A DNA stretch of 64,000 nt, taken from NCBI GenBank assembly GCA_002346545.1, contig DEAA01000044.1, forward strand, positions 101,868 through 165,867, read 5' to 3'. The stretch comes from Acidobacteria bacterium UBA2994. Its GTDB lineage: Bacteria; Acidobacteriota; Vicinamibacteria; Vicinamibacterales; UBA8438. Each line of letters opens with the position of its first letter. Positions within the stretch are counted from its first letter, which is position 1. The translations under genes and the position numbers were made by a program. This document shows positions 56,262-64,000 of this stretch, one piece after another. A model generated the notes under the pieces. That model ran no database searches and was not told where the DNA came from. It saw only the letters and a list, made by a program, of their open reading frames with translations.

Positions 56262-57479
56262 TCAGCCGCCAATCCGATACAAGTGGGTCCCGGTCCGGAT
56301 GAAGAACGAGCCGGCCGCGACCGCCGGCGACGCCAGCGTGACGCCATCAAGTTCATTGACGGCCAGCTCCAGATAGCTGTTCCCTAGAGCGACCACGGTG
56401 GTGACGCCTTCCTCGCTCTGGAAGTAAATCCGACCGTCGGCAAAGACAGGCGAGGCCGAGTAGTTGCCTCCGAGACGATGCTGCCACTGCACCTCACCCG
56501 TGCGGGCGTCGACGCAGGTGGCCACCCCGAGGTCGCTCACCAAGTAGAGGAGGTCATCGACAAGCAGAGGTGACGGCGTGTGCGGCGCGCCACGCCGGAG
56601 GGTCCAGGCGGTGTGACTCGCGGTAACATCTCCGCGACCGTCGGCGCGCACGGCCAAGAGCGAGGGCACCTGGAACCCGGTCGCGATGTAGACCAGCCCG
56701 TGTCCGTAGACGGGAGCGGGCACGTTGGAGAATCCGTCTCCGTAAGACACTTCCCAGACCTCGGCGCCCGTGTCCGGATCATAGGCAGTGGTGCGAAATG
56801 CGCCGATGCTGACCAGTTGCGACTGCCCGTCGACCTCGATCGCCAGGGGTGTCGAGTAAGCCTGTGATACCGGCGCCCGCCGCAGCGTCCTCCACCGCTC
56901 TTCACCAGACTCGGCATCGAGCGAGACGACATACGCGGTGTCGTAGCCATCGATGCTGAGAAAGAGGTGCCCATCGTAGAGGAGAGGCGACCCACCGTTG
57001 CCATGCTGGGTCACGTACGGAAACCGGGCGGCCCAAACGCGCTCCCCGGCAGTGGTGAGGGCGGCGGTGCCGTCGGCGCCGAAGTGCACGTAGACGCGGT
57101 CCCCGTCGACAATCGGGGTGGGCGAGGCCAAGCTGTTCTTGGGATTGGGGGATGCGGCCACGTCGACCCGGAACACCTCGACGTCGAGGACGGGGTCGCC
57201 CGACTCGATGTCGAAGGCGAGTAGTCGAAGGGAGCCGGCGTCGTCGCCGGTTGCGGTGGTCAGCCAGACCTGCCCATCAGCCACCACCGGTGAGGACCAG
57301 CCGCGGCCCGGCACCGGGACCTTCCAGTGGACGTTGGCGGTCTCGCTCCACTCGACGACGAGGTCGCGTTCGGTCGAATGGCCCTGACCGGTCGGACCCC
57401 GGAACGCCGGCCAGTCGTTCGCGCTGGCCTCTCCGAGTGCGAGCGCCAGCATTACCAGCCCCGCGAGCAGCCTTGCCAT
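56262..57479 (-). CDS. Secreted PQQ-like beta-propeller protein
   Basis: 405 residues from ATG 57479; signal peptide ends at ASAN. Repeats such as WKVPVPGRGWSSPVV, AYVVSLDAESGEERW and ATCVDARTGEVQWQHRL predict a full seven- or eight-bladed PQQ-type propeller. No cytochrome or clear PQQ-ligand set, so it is likely a structural or binding propeller (BamB-like). It is the full-length counterpart of the shortened gene at 34344-34862. Divergent from HupE. Confidence 0.86.
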   Translation of the reverse strand: MARLLAGLVMLALALGEASANDWPAFRGPTGQGHSTERDLVVEWSETANVHWKVPVPGRGWSSPVVADGQVWLTTATGDDAGSLRLLAFDIESGDPVLDVEVFRVDVAASPNPKNSLASPTPIVDGDRVYVHFGADGTAALTTAGERVWAARFPYVTQHGNGGSPLLYDGHLFLSIDGYDTAYVVSLDAESGEERWRTLRRAPVSQAYSTPLAIEVDGQSQLVSIGAFRTTAYDPDTGAEVWEVSYGDGFSNVPAPVYGHGLVYIATGFQVPSLLAVRADGRGDVTASHTAWTLRRGAPHTPSPLLVDDLLYLVSDLGVATCVDARTGEVQWQHRLGGNYSASPVFADGRIYFQSEEGVTTVVALGNSYLELAVNELDGVTLASPAVAAGSFFIRTGTHLYRIGG

Positions 57480-57610
57480 GATGGCTATTCTACAGGTCAC
57501 AGCCCAAACCTTTCCGGCTGCTCTACGTCGATCGGCTCAAGAGGACCGACGAAAGTCCCGCAGGGCGACACACGCCGACCTCGCCACACTGGTGACCGGT
57601 CCTCCTGGCA

Positions 57611-57616
57611 TACACT
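57611..57616 (+). promoter_or_regulatory. Candidate -10 element TACACT before hupE-like gene
   Basis: TACACT ends 6 bases before the ATG at 57623, placing transcription start at the codon. No -35 recognised. There is no ribosome site in the sequence immediately upstream. Confidence 0.35.
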
Positions 57617-57622
57617 ACAGCC

Positions 57623-58318
57623 ATGTCTGTGAAACGTGCGGGCCTCTGGCTGCTTGCGCTGGGACTCGCGCTGCTCTGGGCGATGCCGCTGGCCGCACAC
57701 CCCATGGATGCGGCCAACGCAGGCTTCGTCCAGTCGGTGAACGGCCCGGCACCAGGACCGTTTCTCTACCTCGGTGCGAAGCACATGGTCACCGGCTACG
57801 ACCACCTGTTGTTTCTCGTGGGGGTCATCTTCTTTCTCTACCGTCTGCGCGACGTGATCCTCTACGTCAGCCTGTTCACACTCGGCCACAGCATCACGCT
57901 CTTGCTTGGCGTGCTCGCCGACCTGAACGTCAACGCGTACGTGATCGATGCCATTATCGGGCTGTCGGTCGTCTACAAGGGATTCGAGAATATCAACGGG
58001 TTCGAGCGGCTATTCGGAGTTCGACCGAACACAAAGATCGCCGTGCTGATCTTCGGCCTCTTTCATGGTCTCGGGTTGGCCACCAAGCTGCAAGAGTTCA
58101 TGGTGTCGAGCGATGGCCTCGTGGCCAACATCCTGAGCTTCAACGTCGGGGTGGAGATCGGCCAAATCCTCGCGCTGGCCGGGGCCATGGCGCTACTGGG
58201 CTTTTGGCGCACTCGAGACAGCTTCGCGACCTACAGTTTCGCCACCAACACCGCACTGATGATCGGCGGCTTCCTCTTCGCCGGAGTCCAGATCGTGGAC
58301 TACGTGCTGTTCTCCTGA
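57623..58318 (+). CDS. HupE/UreJ-family membrane protein
   Basis: 231 residues with a signal peptide and about six membrane helices. Conserved HPMD after the signal, GYDHLLFLVGVIFFL, FTLGHSITLLLGVL, and GLFHGLGLA are the family hallmarks. HupE/UreJ proteins transport nickel or related metals in some species; the substrate here is not shown, and no hydrogenase or urease genes are nearby. Ten bases before the next gene. Confidence 0.9.
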   Translation: MSVKRAGLWLLALGLALLWAMPLAAHPMDAANAGFVQSVNGPAPGPFLYLGAKHMVTGYDHLLFLVGVIFFLYRLRDVILYVSLFTLGHSITLLLGVLADLNVNAYVIDAIIGLSVVYKGFENINGFERLFGVRPNTKIAVLIFGLFHGLGLATKLQEFMVSSDGLVANILSFNVGVEIGQILALAGAMALLGFWRTRDSFATYSFATNTALMIGGFLFAGVQIVDYVLFS

Positions 58319-58328
58319 TCCCGAACTC

Positions 58329-58922
58329 ATGGCCAACGCCAACGCCTCTGTCTCACCATCGTCCGTAAAGAAGATCCTTCTCTCCACCTTCGGCGCGCTG
58401 GTCGTGGCTGTCGCGCTCCTGTTCGGCGCGATCCTCCCGGCCGAGTATGGACTCGACCCGCTTGGCACCGGGAGCCTACTGGGACTCAACGCCCTCGGCC
58501 AGGAGCAACCGATCTCGACCCAGCCCGGCGAGTATCGGGTCGATTCTGGAGAACTGAGTCTGTACCCGGCCGAGTGGGTGGAGTATTTCTACCGGCTCGA
58601 CGAAGGCAGTAGCATGCTCTTCAGCTGGGAAGCGAACGGACCTGTCGAGTACAACTTTCATGCTGCCCCCGATGGCGCGCCGCCCGGGTACGCGGAGAGT
58701 TTCGACGCGCAGGCACAAAACTCGGGCTTTGGGACCTACACCGCACCGTTTGACGGTATCCACGGCTGGTACTGGGAGAACGTCGGCACCGAACCGATCA
58801 CCATCTCGATCTCAACGGCCGGCTTCTACCTCAGCGTCCAGGAAGGGCGAGCTCGCGCCTCCGGTTTCAAGGACTTGACCGACCTGCGCGGCAACCCCAT
58901 CCCGCGCCAACCAGAGAACTAA
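58329..58922 (+). CDS. Transmembrane anchor protein paired with HupE
   Basis: 197 residues. One N-terminal membrane helix (about 15-37), then a soluble extracytoplasmic domain (EYRVDSGELSLYPAEWVEYFYRLDEG; MLFSWEANGPVEYNFHA; GIHGWYWENVG). The same gene order, HupE then anchor protein, is seen in proteobacteria. Possibly an accessory subunit of the transporter. Confidence 0.82.
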   Translation: MANANASVSPSSVKKILLSTFGALVVAVALLFGAILPAEYGLDPLGTGSLLGLNALGQEQPISTQPGEYRVDSGELSLYPAEWVEYFYRLDEGSSMLFSWEANGPVEYNFHAAPDGAPPGYAESFDAQAQNSGFGTYTAPFDGIHGWYWENVGTEPITISISTAGFYLSVQEGRARASGFKDLTDLRGNPIPRQPEN

Positions 58923-59130
58923 GCGCAGCGCGGATGCGTCTTATTTCCCGCTCTTGGTTCGTCGACATCGTGTCGGCTCGGCCGGAGGCCTGACCCGCCT
59001 CATCGCCAGTCTGTTGTCCGGGAGCGACGCCTAGAACCCAGCTGCGTTCATGATCGTGCCACTGATGCTCACGCCCGTCGCGCTGGTGGCCGTCATGTCT
59101 CGGCCCGCCGGGCGGACTGAGGCGTCGAGA

Positions 59131-60159
59131 CTACTTCCCGAGCCGGGAGATGCCGGAGGACACGGCGAACCCGGCCGTTACCAGGAGGAACCCGACACCC
59201 AGCTGCACGGCCGACGGGGCCACTGCCACCCGGGCGTAGTGACGCGCCTCCACCTCAGCCACCATCTCAGCCGTCAGTAGTTGGGTCCCGCGAACGACAT
59301 CACCGATCTGGGGAATGACCGGATCGGTAAACGGCCACAGGCCGATCACGGCCCCCAGCAGCAAGCCCAGCAGCACCCCCAGCGTCGCCCGCTCGTAGCG
59401 CGCCAGCAACAGCTTGACCAGATTGCTGACGCCAACCACGCCGATCACAACGCCGATGCCCACCGGCACAAGGACATGCAACACCTCAAGCGCCAGTTCG
59501 ATGTCGACCGCACGCGCCGCATCGGCGGCCGTCGCCACCGCATCGACGATAACCCGATACTGCCCCAGCACCAGCAGCACATAGGCCCCAGACATGCCCG
59601 GTAGGATCATCGTGGCACCCCCGGAGAACCCAGCCACCATCAAGACAGCGTAGGCCGAGACGCTCCGTCCGCCATCGCCACCGACGCCCTCCGGATCGGC
59701 AAACGCGAGCAACGCCATCAGCAGAATGCCGACCGCGGCGCCGGCGATCACCACACCGTCGAGCGGACGGAGCGTACCCCAGAGAATCGGCACACCCCCC
59801 AACGTCAGGCCGATGAAGACGCAGTACATGGCCCACTGATAGCTGTCGAGCAGTGCGCCAATCAGCCCCGCGAAGCCAACGATGGCCAGTCCGGCGGCCG
59901 CCACCACGCAGCCAAGCATGAGCACTACCTGAGGCCGGAACCGTAAGGTCGACACCTCGGCCACGCCGCCAATGAACTGCGGGTAGACGCCTACCGCGAG
60001 CAACATTGTGCCCCCCGAGATCCCAGGCACGAGGTTGGCGAGCCCCATGAACATGCCACCAACGAGACTCCGTAGCACCAGGGCGCGACCGCGATGCTCC
60101 ACACCGGAGGCGGACGGAGAGGTAGTCGGCGGTTCGGACGACGTTGACGCGTGGCTCAC
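59131..60159 (-). CDS. DUF368 (PopT-like) undecaprenyl-phosphate translocase candidate
   Basis: 342 residues, GTG start. About eight membrane helices; NLVPGISGGTMLL and the repeated ATMILPGMSGAYVLL are the two DUF368 signature segments in each half. DUF368 members flip undecaprenyl phosphate across the inner membrane. Nineteen bases after the M28 gene stop, so it is in the esterase-M28-DUF368 unit. Confidence 0.9.
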   Translation of the reverse strand: MSHASTSSEPPTTSPSASGVEHRGRALVLRSLVGGMFMGLANLVPGISGGTMLLAVGVYPQFIGGVAEVSTLRFRPQVVLMLGCVVAAAGLAIVGFAGLIGALLDSYQWAMYCVFIGLTLGGVPILWGTLRPLDGVVIAGAAVGILLMALLAFADPEGVGGDGGRSVSAYAVLMVAGFSGGATMILPGMSGAYVLLVLGQYRVIVDAVATAADAARAVDIELALEVLHVLVPVGIGVVIGVVGVSNLVKLLLARYERATLGVLLGLLLGAVIGLWPFTDPVIPQIGDVVRGTQLLTAEMVAEVEARHYARVAVAPSAVQLGVGFLLVTAGFAVSSGISRLGK

Positions 60160-60178
60160 AGAGAAACCTGCGGAAGGT

Positions 60179-61846
60179 TCACGGTACGGCCGGACGCTGG
60201 GTTTCCCGGATCGCTCGGAACTCGCTGGTCTCGCTCCACTCCGGCCATTCGTCGCCCGAAGCGAGGCGAGCGCCCATCTGGTACATGAACGTCAGATCGT
60301 CGAGCGCGCCGGACAGATCCCAGTCAGGTTTCACCTCATCCGAAACGGCGTGGTAGTCGTTGGCCGTGTACTCGTTCCGCTTCTCAATCCCGTACCCCTC
60401 TGGCTTGTCGAGATACTCCACACCGGAGTCGGTGTAGAAAGCGGGAATGCCGACCCGGGCGAAGGAAAAGTGGTCCGAACGGTAGTAGAACCCCTTCTCT
60501 GGCTCCGGATCCGGCTTGATCACCCGCCCTAGACGAAAGGCGACCTCGGCCGCGAGCTGGTCGAGCTCGGACTGGCCCATTCCAACGACGGTCAGATCCC
60601 GAGTGCGCCCCCACTGGTTCAGGACGTCCATGTTGAGAGCAGCCACGGTCTGTGCGGCAGGGTAGAGCGGCTGCTCGCCGTAGTAGCGCGACCCTAGTAG
60701 GCCCTGCTCTTCGGCCGTCACCGCCAGCAGCACCACGGTACGCCGGGGCGGCTCGCCCTTCTTGAACGCCCGTCCAATCTCGATAAGGCCCGCCGTGCCA
60801 GTCGCGTTGTCGGCGGCACCGTTGTAGATCTGGTCACCCTCGAGCGACGCGTCGGTGCCGAGGTGGTCCCAGTGCGCCATGTAGAGCACGACCTCATCGG
60901 GCGCCTCGGTGCCCATGATCTTTGCGACGACGTTCTGCGAGTCAATGGTGCGAAGCTCGTTCCGCACCCGGGTCGCGCCGGTCACGCCGAGCGCGACCGG
61001 CTGGAAGTCGGCCCGCGCCGCCTTCGCTTTCTCCTCCTCGAAGTCGAGACCGGCCAGCTCGAATAGCGCCGCTGTCGCATCACGCTGAATCCAGCCCTCG
61101 ATCGCGGCCCGTCCTATGTTCTGGTCGTCGGCCACGAGGTCGAACGACTCGCCATAGGGGCTACTCCCGATCACCTCCCACGGGTAGCCGGCCGGACCGG
61201 TCTCGTGAATCACCAGCGCCCCGGCCGCGCCCTGCGCCGCCGCGATCTCGTGCTTGTAGGTCCAACGACCGTAATAGGTCATCGCCGGTCCGCCAAAAAG
61301 GTCCTCACTGGGCGGATCGTTGACCAAGAAGAGCAGAATCTTGTCGCTCACGTCGACACTCTTGAAGTCATCCCACTCGTACTCGGGCGCGATTGCGCCA
61401 TAGCCGACGAACACGAACTCGGCGTCGACCTCAACCTGATCGACGACCCGCTTGGTGTAGGCCAAATAGTCGGCGCCGGGCGTGAGCCTGCGCGTCAGCT
61501 CTCCCGCAGTCACCGTCATCTCGTCCCCTTCGAGCGGCGTAATTCCGACCAGCGGCACGTCCTGCACCCAGGTCCCATCGGGGTTGCCCGGCTCGAGCCC
61601 CGCCATCTGGAACTGCTCGGTCAGATACTCGACGGTCCGGCGCTCGCCCTCGGACCCAGGCGCCCGTCCGCCGAACTCGTCTGACGCCAGCATCTCGATC
61701 GCGGCCGTCAGAGCCTCGGCGTCGATGCCATCTGACACCGGCGCTAACTGGCCGGTTGTGTCGGGTTCGGCGTCCACGACGGGCGCGGCACCGTCGCCAC
61801 AGCCGAGCACGAGAAACAGACTTCCGGTGATAAAGAACCTACGCAC
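60179..61846 (-). CDS. M28 family metallopeptidase lipoprotein with PA domain
   Basis: 555 residues from the GTG at 61846, preceded by CAGGAGACAAGCA. A longer open frame is rejected because it overlaps the upstream gene. Lipoprotein signal ends SLFLVLGC. A PA-like insert is near 130-260. Zinc ligands: H325 (MAHWDH), D346 (AADNATG), E379/E380 (AEEQG), D407 (NMDVL) and H459 (SDHFSF). Likely an envelope aminopeptidase. Confidence 0.92.
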   Translation of the reverse strand: MRRFFITGSLFLVLGCGDGAAPVVDAEPDTTGQLAPVSDGIDAEALTAAIEMLASDEFGGRAPGSEGERRTVEYLTEQFQMAGLEPGNPDGTWVQDVPLVGITPLEGDEMTVTAGELTRRLTPGADYLAYTKRVVDQVEVDAEFVFVGYGAIAPEYEWDDFKSVDVSDKILLFLVNDPPSEDLFGGPAMTYYGRWTYKHEIAAAQGAAGALVIHETGPAGYPWEVIGSSPYGESFDLVADDQNIGRAAIEGWIQRDATAALFELAGLDFEEEKAKAARADFQPVALGVTGATRVRNELRTIDSQNVVAKIMGTEAPDEVVLYMAHWDHLGTDASLEGDQIYNGAADNATGTAGLIEIGRAFKKGEPPRRTVVLLAVTAEEQGLLGSRYYGEQPLYPAAQTVAALNMDVLNQWGRTRDLTVVGMGQSELDQLAAEVAFRLGRVIKPDPEPEKGFYYRSDHFSFARVGIPAFYTDSGVEYLDKPEGYGIEKRNEYTANDYHAVSDEVKPDWDLSGALDDLTFMYQMGARLASGDEWPEWSETSEFRAIRETQRPAVP

Positions 61847-61868
61847 TTGCTTGTCTCCTGTTGGATGG

Positions 61869-62582
61869 TCACTCGCCCGGCGTGATCGCCGGCTGCTCGG
61901 CCGCATTCCCTGACAGCACCCGGGTGAGGAATCGGCCAATCTCCTGGACCTCCTCCAAACAGACCTGATGGGCCATGGCGTAGTCGTGCCAGGTCACGCC
62001 GTAGCCGGCGGTACGCAGGACGGTCGCGGTCCGATCGCCCAACTCATAGGGCACCACGTCGTCGTGCCGACCGTGAACCATCAGAATCGGTAACTCGAGG
62101 TTGACCGCATGCGCCTCCGCGGGCAGGGTTTCGTGTAGCGGCAGATACCCAGAGAGCGCCACCACCCCGCCCAACCGACGTGGATACCTCAGGCCGGTGA
62201 AAAGCGCCATAGCCGCCCCTTGAGAAAAACCGGCTAGCACGATGCGCGACGCCGGCACTCCCCGCTCCTCTTCGCGCGCGATCAGGGCCTCGATTTGCTC
62301 ACCTGAACGACGGATGCCTGTTTCGTCCTGCCCGCGCGCGTCGAGCGATTTGATGTCATACCAAGCGCGCATGCGCATGCCCATGTTGAGGGTCACAGGG
62401 ATGCTCGGCGCGTGGGGAAAGACGAACCGAACCAGCAGATCCGGAGCCAAACCGAGCTGCGGAGGCATCGAGACGAAGTCGTGGCCGTCGGCACCAAGGC
62501 CATGCAACCAAACGACCGACGCCTGCGCCGCGCCGGACGGCGCCTGCTCGACGGTTTCGAGAACGGGAAGGGTAGAGGTCAC
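61869..62582 (-). CDS. Carboxylesterase/phospholipase (alpha/beta hydrolase 2)
   Basis: 237 residues, GTG start. LHGLGADGHDF (26-36), nucleophile Ser120 in GFSQG, acid Asp174/Asp175 in HGRHDDVVP, and His205 (YAMAH). A compact carboxylesterase family that hydrolyses short acyl esters. No signal peptide. First of three genes of the unit; 22 bases before the M28 start. Confidence 0.92.
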   Translation of the reverse strand: MTSTLPVLETVEQAPSGAAQASVVWLHGLGADGHDFVSMPPQLGLAPDLLVRFVFPHAPSIPVTLNMGMRMRAWYDIKSLDARGQDETGIRRSGEQIEALIAREEERGVPASRIVLAGFSQGAAMALFTGLRYPRRLGGVVALSGYLPLHETLPAEAHAVNLELPILMVHGRHDDVVPYELGDRTATVLRTAGYGVTWHDYAMAHQVCLEEVQEIGRFLTRVLSGNAAEQPAITPGE

Positions 62583-62677
62583 TATGGTCTACTCGAGGCT
62601 TTGGCTAACGTTCGTCGAAATACACTCAGGTCGGTAAACTCTGTAAGGTCGCTACATCGCGTCCCTTCCAGCGCTCC

Positions 62678-63499
62678 CTAGTGCGTCATCGCGTGCACGA
62701 TGAAGTTGATACCGACGGCGTAAGAGGTAACCGAAAAGCGGTAGAAGAACTCGTAGTCCTCGCCTTCGCGCTCCCACCCATCGGCGATATCGGTGTTGTG
62801 CGTCATGAGCACCATCAGGCGCCCATGCTCATCATAGATGCCACGCACATGGACTTCAGCGCTCTGATACCCCCGCTCCGACGTCTCGGTGCCGCCCGTC
62901 CGGCGATAGTGCTGGATTGACGGCACCTGTGGCACCTCGGTGATATCGAACATGCCATGGTGAATCGGATCGGTGATCGGAATGTCGACGATCGGATACT
63001 GCCCGGGCGGCAGCACCTTCCCGATCTCGGCCGCCCATTGTTCCCACGCGTAGGGCCCCCAGAAATCGTCCACCCAGAGGAAACCACCCTTGCGGAGATA
63101 GTTGGTGAGCCCCGCCACCTCCGCATCGCTGAAATAGGCCGTGCCAACATCGGACATGAACAGGAACGGGTAGTTGAAGAGCTCGGGGTCGGTGAGCTCG
63201 ACCACGATGTGGTCGGGTTCGCTGTCCGGCGCCAATCCCACAGGGGTGGTGGTGAGCTCCGACAGCCGGATGGTGAAGTTGATGTCTGCGTCAGGGTAGT
63301 CGGTAAACCACCCTTGGCCGCCCCGCTCACGATGGGTGCTCTGGTAGAGGCCGCGGGTGAAAGTGAACAGCCGGTGCGTTACCTCGCCGCTTGGGAACCG
63401 CGGCGGCATTCGGCGACGCCACCCCCACTGGGCGGTCGCTGACGCGGCAAGCGACAGCGCCACCAGCGCGCAGGCCACCGTCCGACCGAACCGGATCAC
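62678..63499 (-). CDS. Secreted DUF4159 domain protein
   Basis: 273 residues. Signal peptide ends near ATAQ. DUF4159 features: YPDADINFTIRLSELT, LTDPELFNYPFLFMSDVG, YLRKGGFLWVDDFWG and PSIQHYRRTGG, with the last strand SYAVGINFIVHAM. Unknown function; families with this domain commonly sit beside MoxR/Bat-type or DUF4175 genes. GTG start overlaps the upstream stop (GTGA). Confidence 0.88.
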   Translation of the reverse strand: MIRFGRTVACALVALSLAASATAQWGWRRRMPPRFPSGEVTHRLFTFTRGLYQSTHRERGGQGWFTDYPDADINFTIRLSELTTTPVGLAPDSEPDHIVVELTDPELFNYPFLFMSDVGTAYFSDAEVAGLTNYLRKGGFLWVDDFWGPYAWEQWAAEIGKVLPPGQYPIVDIPITDPIHHGMFDITEVPQVPSIQHYRRTGGTETSERGYQSAEVHVRGIYDEHGRLMVLMTHNTDIADGWEREGEDYEFFYRFSVTSYAVGINFIVHAMTH

Positions 63500-64000
63500 T
63501 GTTCCCCGGCCAGCGCCTTGAAGTACTCATCGATCAGATCACGGAAGCCGGTAGGCACTTCGTCGCTCCCGGCCAGGAACAGCTCTTCGCTTTCGCCGTC
63601 GACCTCGCGGCGCAACTGGTACTCGAACCGCTTCAGCTGTTCCAGCACGTAGGTCTGCCGACGAAGAAGTTCCTCGGCATCTTCATAAATGCGTGGATCG
63701 TCCAACGCACGCATCGCCTGGATCACCTCGCCCAGGTCGCCAACCTCGCCCAGGTTCTCGGCACGAAGCATCCGCTGAAGCTCCTGCGCCTCAGCTCCGC
63801 GCTCCTGATACTCGCGGCCCCACTGGCGCACATCACGAGGGTTGAACTCCCAATCTTCCGGGCGGACGCTTCCCCCGCCCCAGGCTCCGCCGGCACGACC
63901 GGCATTCTGCCCCGACTGACCACCAGGCTGGTTGCCTCCGGGCTGGCCTTGCTGGCCTTGTTGGCTTTGTTGGCCTTGCTGGCCCTGCTGGCCCTGCTGG
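63496..64000 (-). CDS. DUF4175-like protein, C-terminal part (runs off right edge)
   Basis: The open frame continues past the right edge; 168 codons are visible. From N to C: a low-complexity Gln-Gln-Gly run, then RPEDWEFNPRDVRQWGREYQERG, then a helical, coiled-coil-prone tail (EEL-RRQTYVLEQLKRFEYQLRRE). The WEFNPRDVRQ segment matches the C-terminal end of DUF4175-type proteins of Acidobacteria. The N-terminal membrane domain is outside the window. Overlaps the DUF4159 gene by four bases. Confidence 0.8.
   Translation of the reverse strand, partial: QQGQQGQQGQQSQQGQQGQPGGNQPGGQSGQNAGRAGGAWGGGSVRPEDWEFNPRDVRQWGREYQERGAEAQELQRMLRAENLGEVGDLGEVIQAMRALDDPRIYEDAEELLRRQTYVLEQLKRFEYQLRREVDGESEELFLAGSDEVPTGFRDLIDEYFKALAGEQ
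63951..64000 (-). repeat. 9-base tandem repeat encoding Gln-Gln-Gly
   Basis: Degenerate tandem copies of a 9-base unit (CTGGCCTTG and variants) in frame with the DUF4175-like gene, coding for repeated QQG with one QQS. The array reaches the window edge, so its full size is unknown. Confidence 0.85.

Noticed and set aside
57478..58368. 296-codon frame overlapping the HupE gene
   Set aside because: Out-of-frame shadow, rich in Arg and His; the HupE frame has clear membrane helices and family motifs.

Overview
The window is a 64 kb, high-GC, gene-dense chromosomal segment without rRNA, tRNA, CRISPR arrays, insertion sequences or phage genes. Many secreted proteins and lipoproteins, several Tat-exported enzymes, PQQ-type beta-propellers, numerous peptidases (S9, M28 twice, M1, M16, M23, M48, DegP-like), a MoxR/Bat operon and a DUF4159/DUF4175-like pair together suggest an aerobic, protein-scavenging Gram-negative bacterium, most likely an Acidobacteriota of the Vicinamibacteria type. 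That placement is inferred from gene content and family resemblance; there is no marker RNA here.

Layout. 1-7943 (minus strand): LMW phosphatase, aminotransferase, NADH-dehydrogenase-like/SelD fusion, Bcp peroxiredoxin, thioredoxin-NHL protein, M23 lipoprotein, partial DUF1015 protein. 8069-10483 (plus): secreted S9 peptidase. 10531-15133 (minus): Tat amidase, MFS transporter, M28 peptidase. 15386-16660: a small membrane protein, a methyltransferase and a membrane protein. 16792-20750 (minus): a three-gene unit of duplicated NTF2-like secreted protein, cytochrome c/PQQ-propeller dehydrogenase and a Tat-exported DapA-superfamily protein. 20927-29178 (plus): an eight-gene moxR-DUF58-batA-E operon, nearly all junctions overlapping. 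29544-38476: uridine kinase, aminotransferase, serine beta-lactamase-like hydrolase, sialidase-fold lipoprotein with a shortened PQQ propeller, M16 protease lipoprotein, FKBP lipoprotein. 38769-44722: VTT membrane protein, small charged protein, M1 aminopeptidase, thioredoxin with a strong terminator, MBL-fold lipoprotein, DegP-like protease. 44808-54778: exported methyltransferase, membrane MutS-like ATPase, secreted hypothetical, aldehyde dehydrogenase, HugZ-like and YvlD-like proteins, DUF2911 protein, class I fumarase. 54891-64000: M48 protease, PQQ propeller, HupE plus membrane-anchor protein, an esterase-M28-DUF368 unit, and at the right edge DUF4159 plus the C-terminal part of a DUF4175-like protein.

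How the genes fit together. Most products act in the envelope: they degrade peptides, oxidise substrates through periplasmic quinoproteins, and maintain folding and redox balance (Bcp, two thioredoxin-fold proteins, FKBP, DegP). The MoxR/Bat operon is an envelope AAA+/von Willebrand/TPR machine. Translational coupling through ATGA, GTGA or TTGA junctions is very common. Several single genes have a -10-like hexamer only 5-12 bases before the start codon, suggesting leaderless or near-leaderless mRNAs. No wholly new multi-gene defence or mobile system was recognised. The most unusual items are the exported DapA-like/quinoprotein/NTF2 unit, the gutted PQQ propeller at 34344-34862, the exported SAM-methyltransferase, the BatD-like cytoplasmic module shared by two Bat-operon proteins, and altered catalytic motifs in the phosphatase and the M23 protein.
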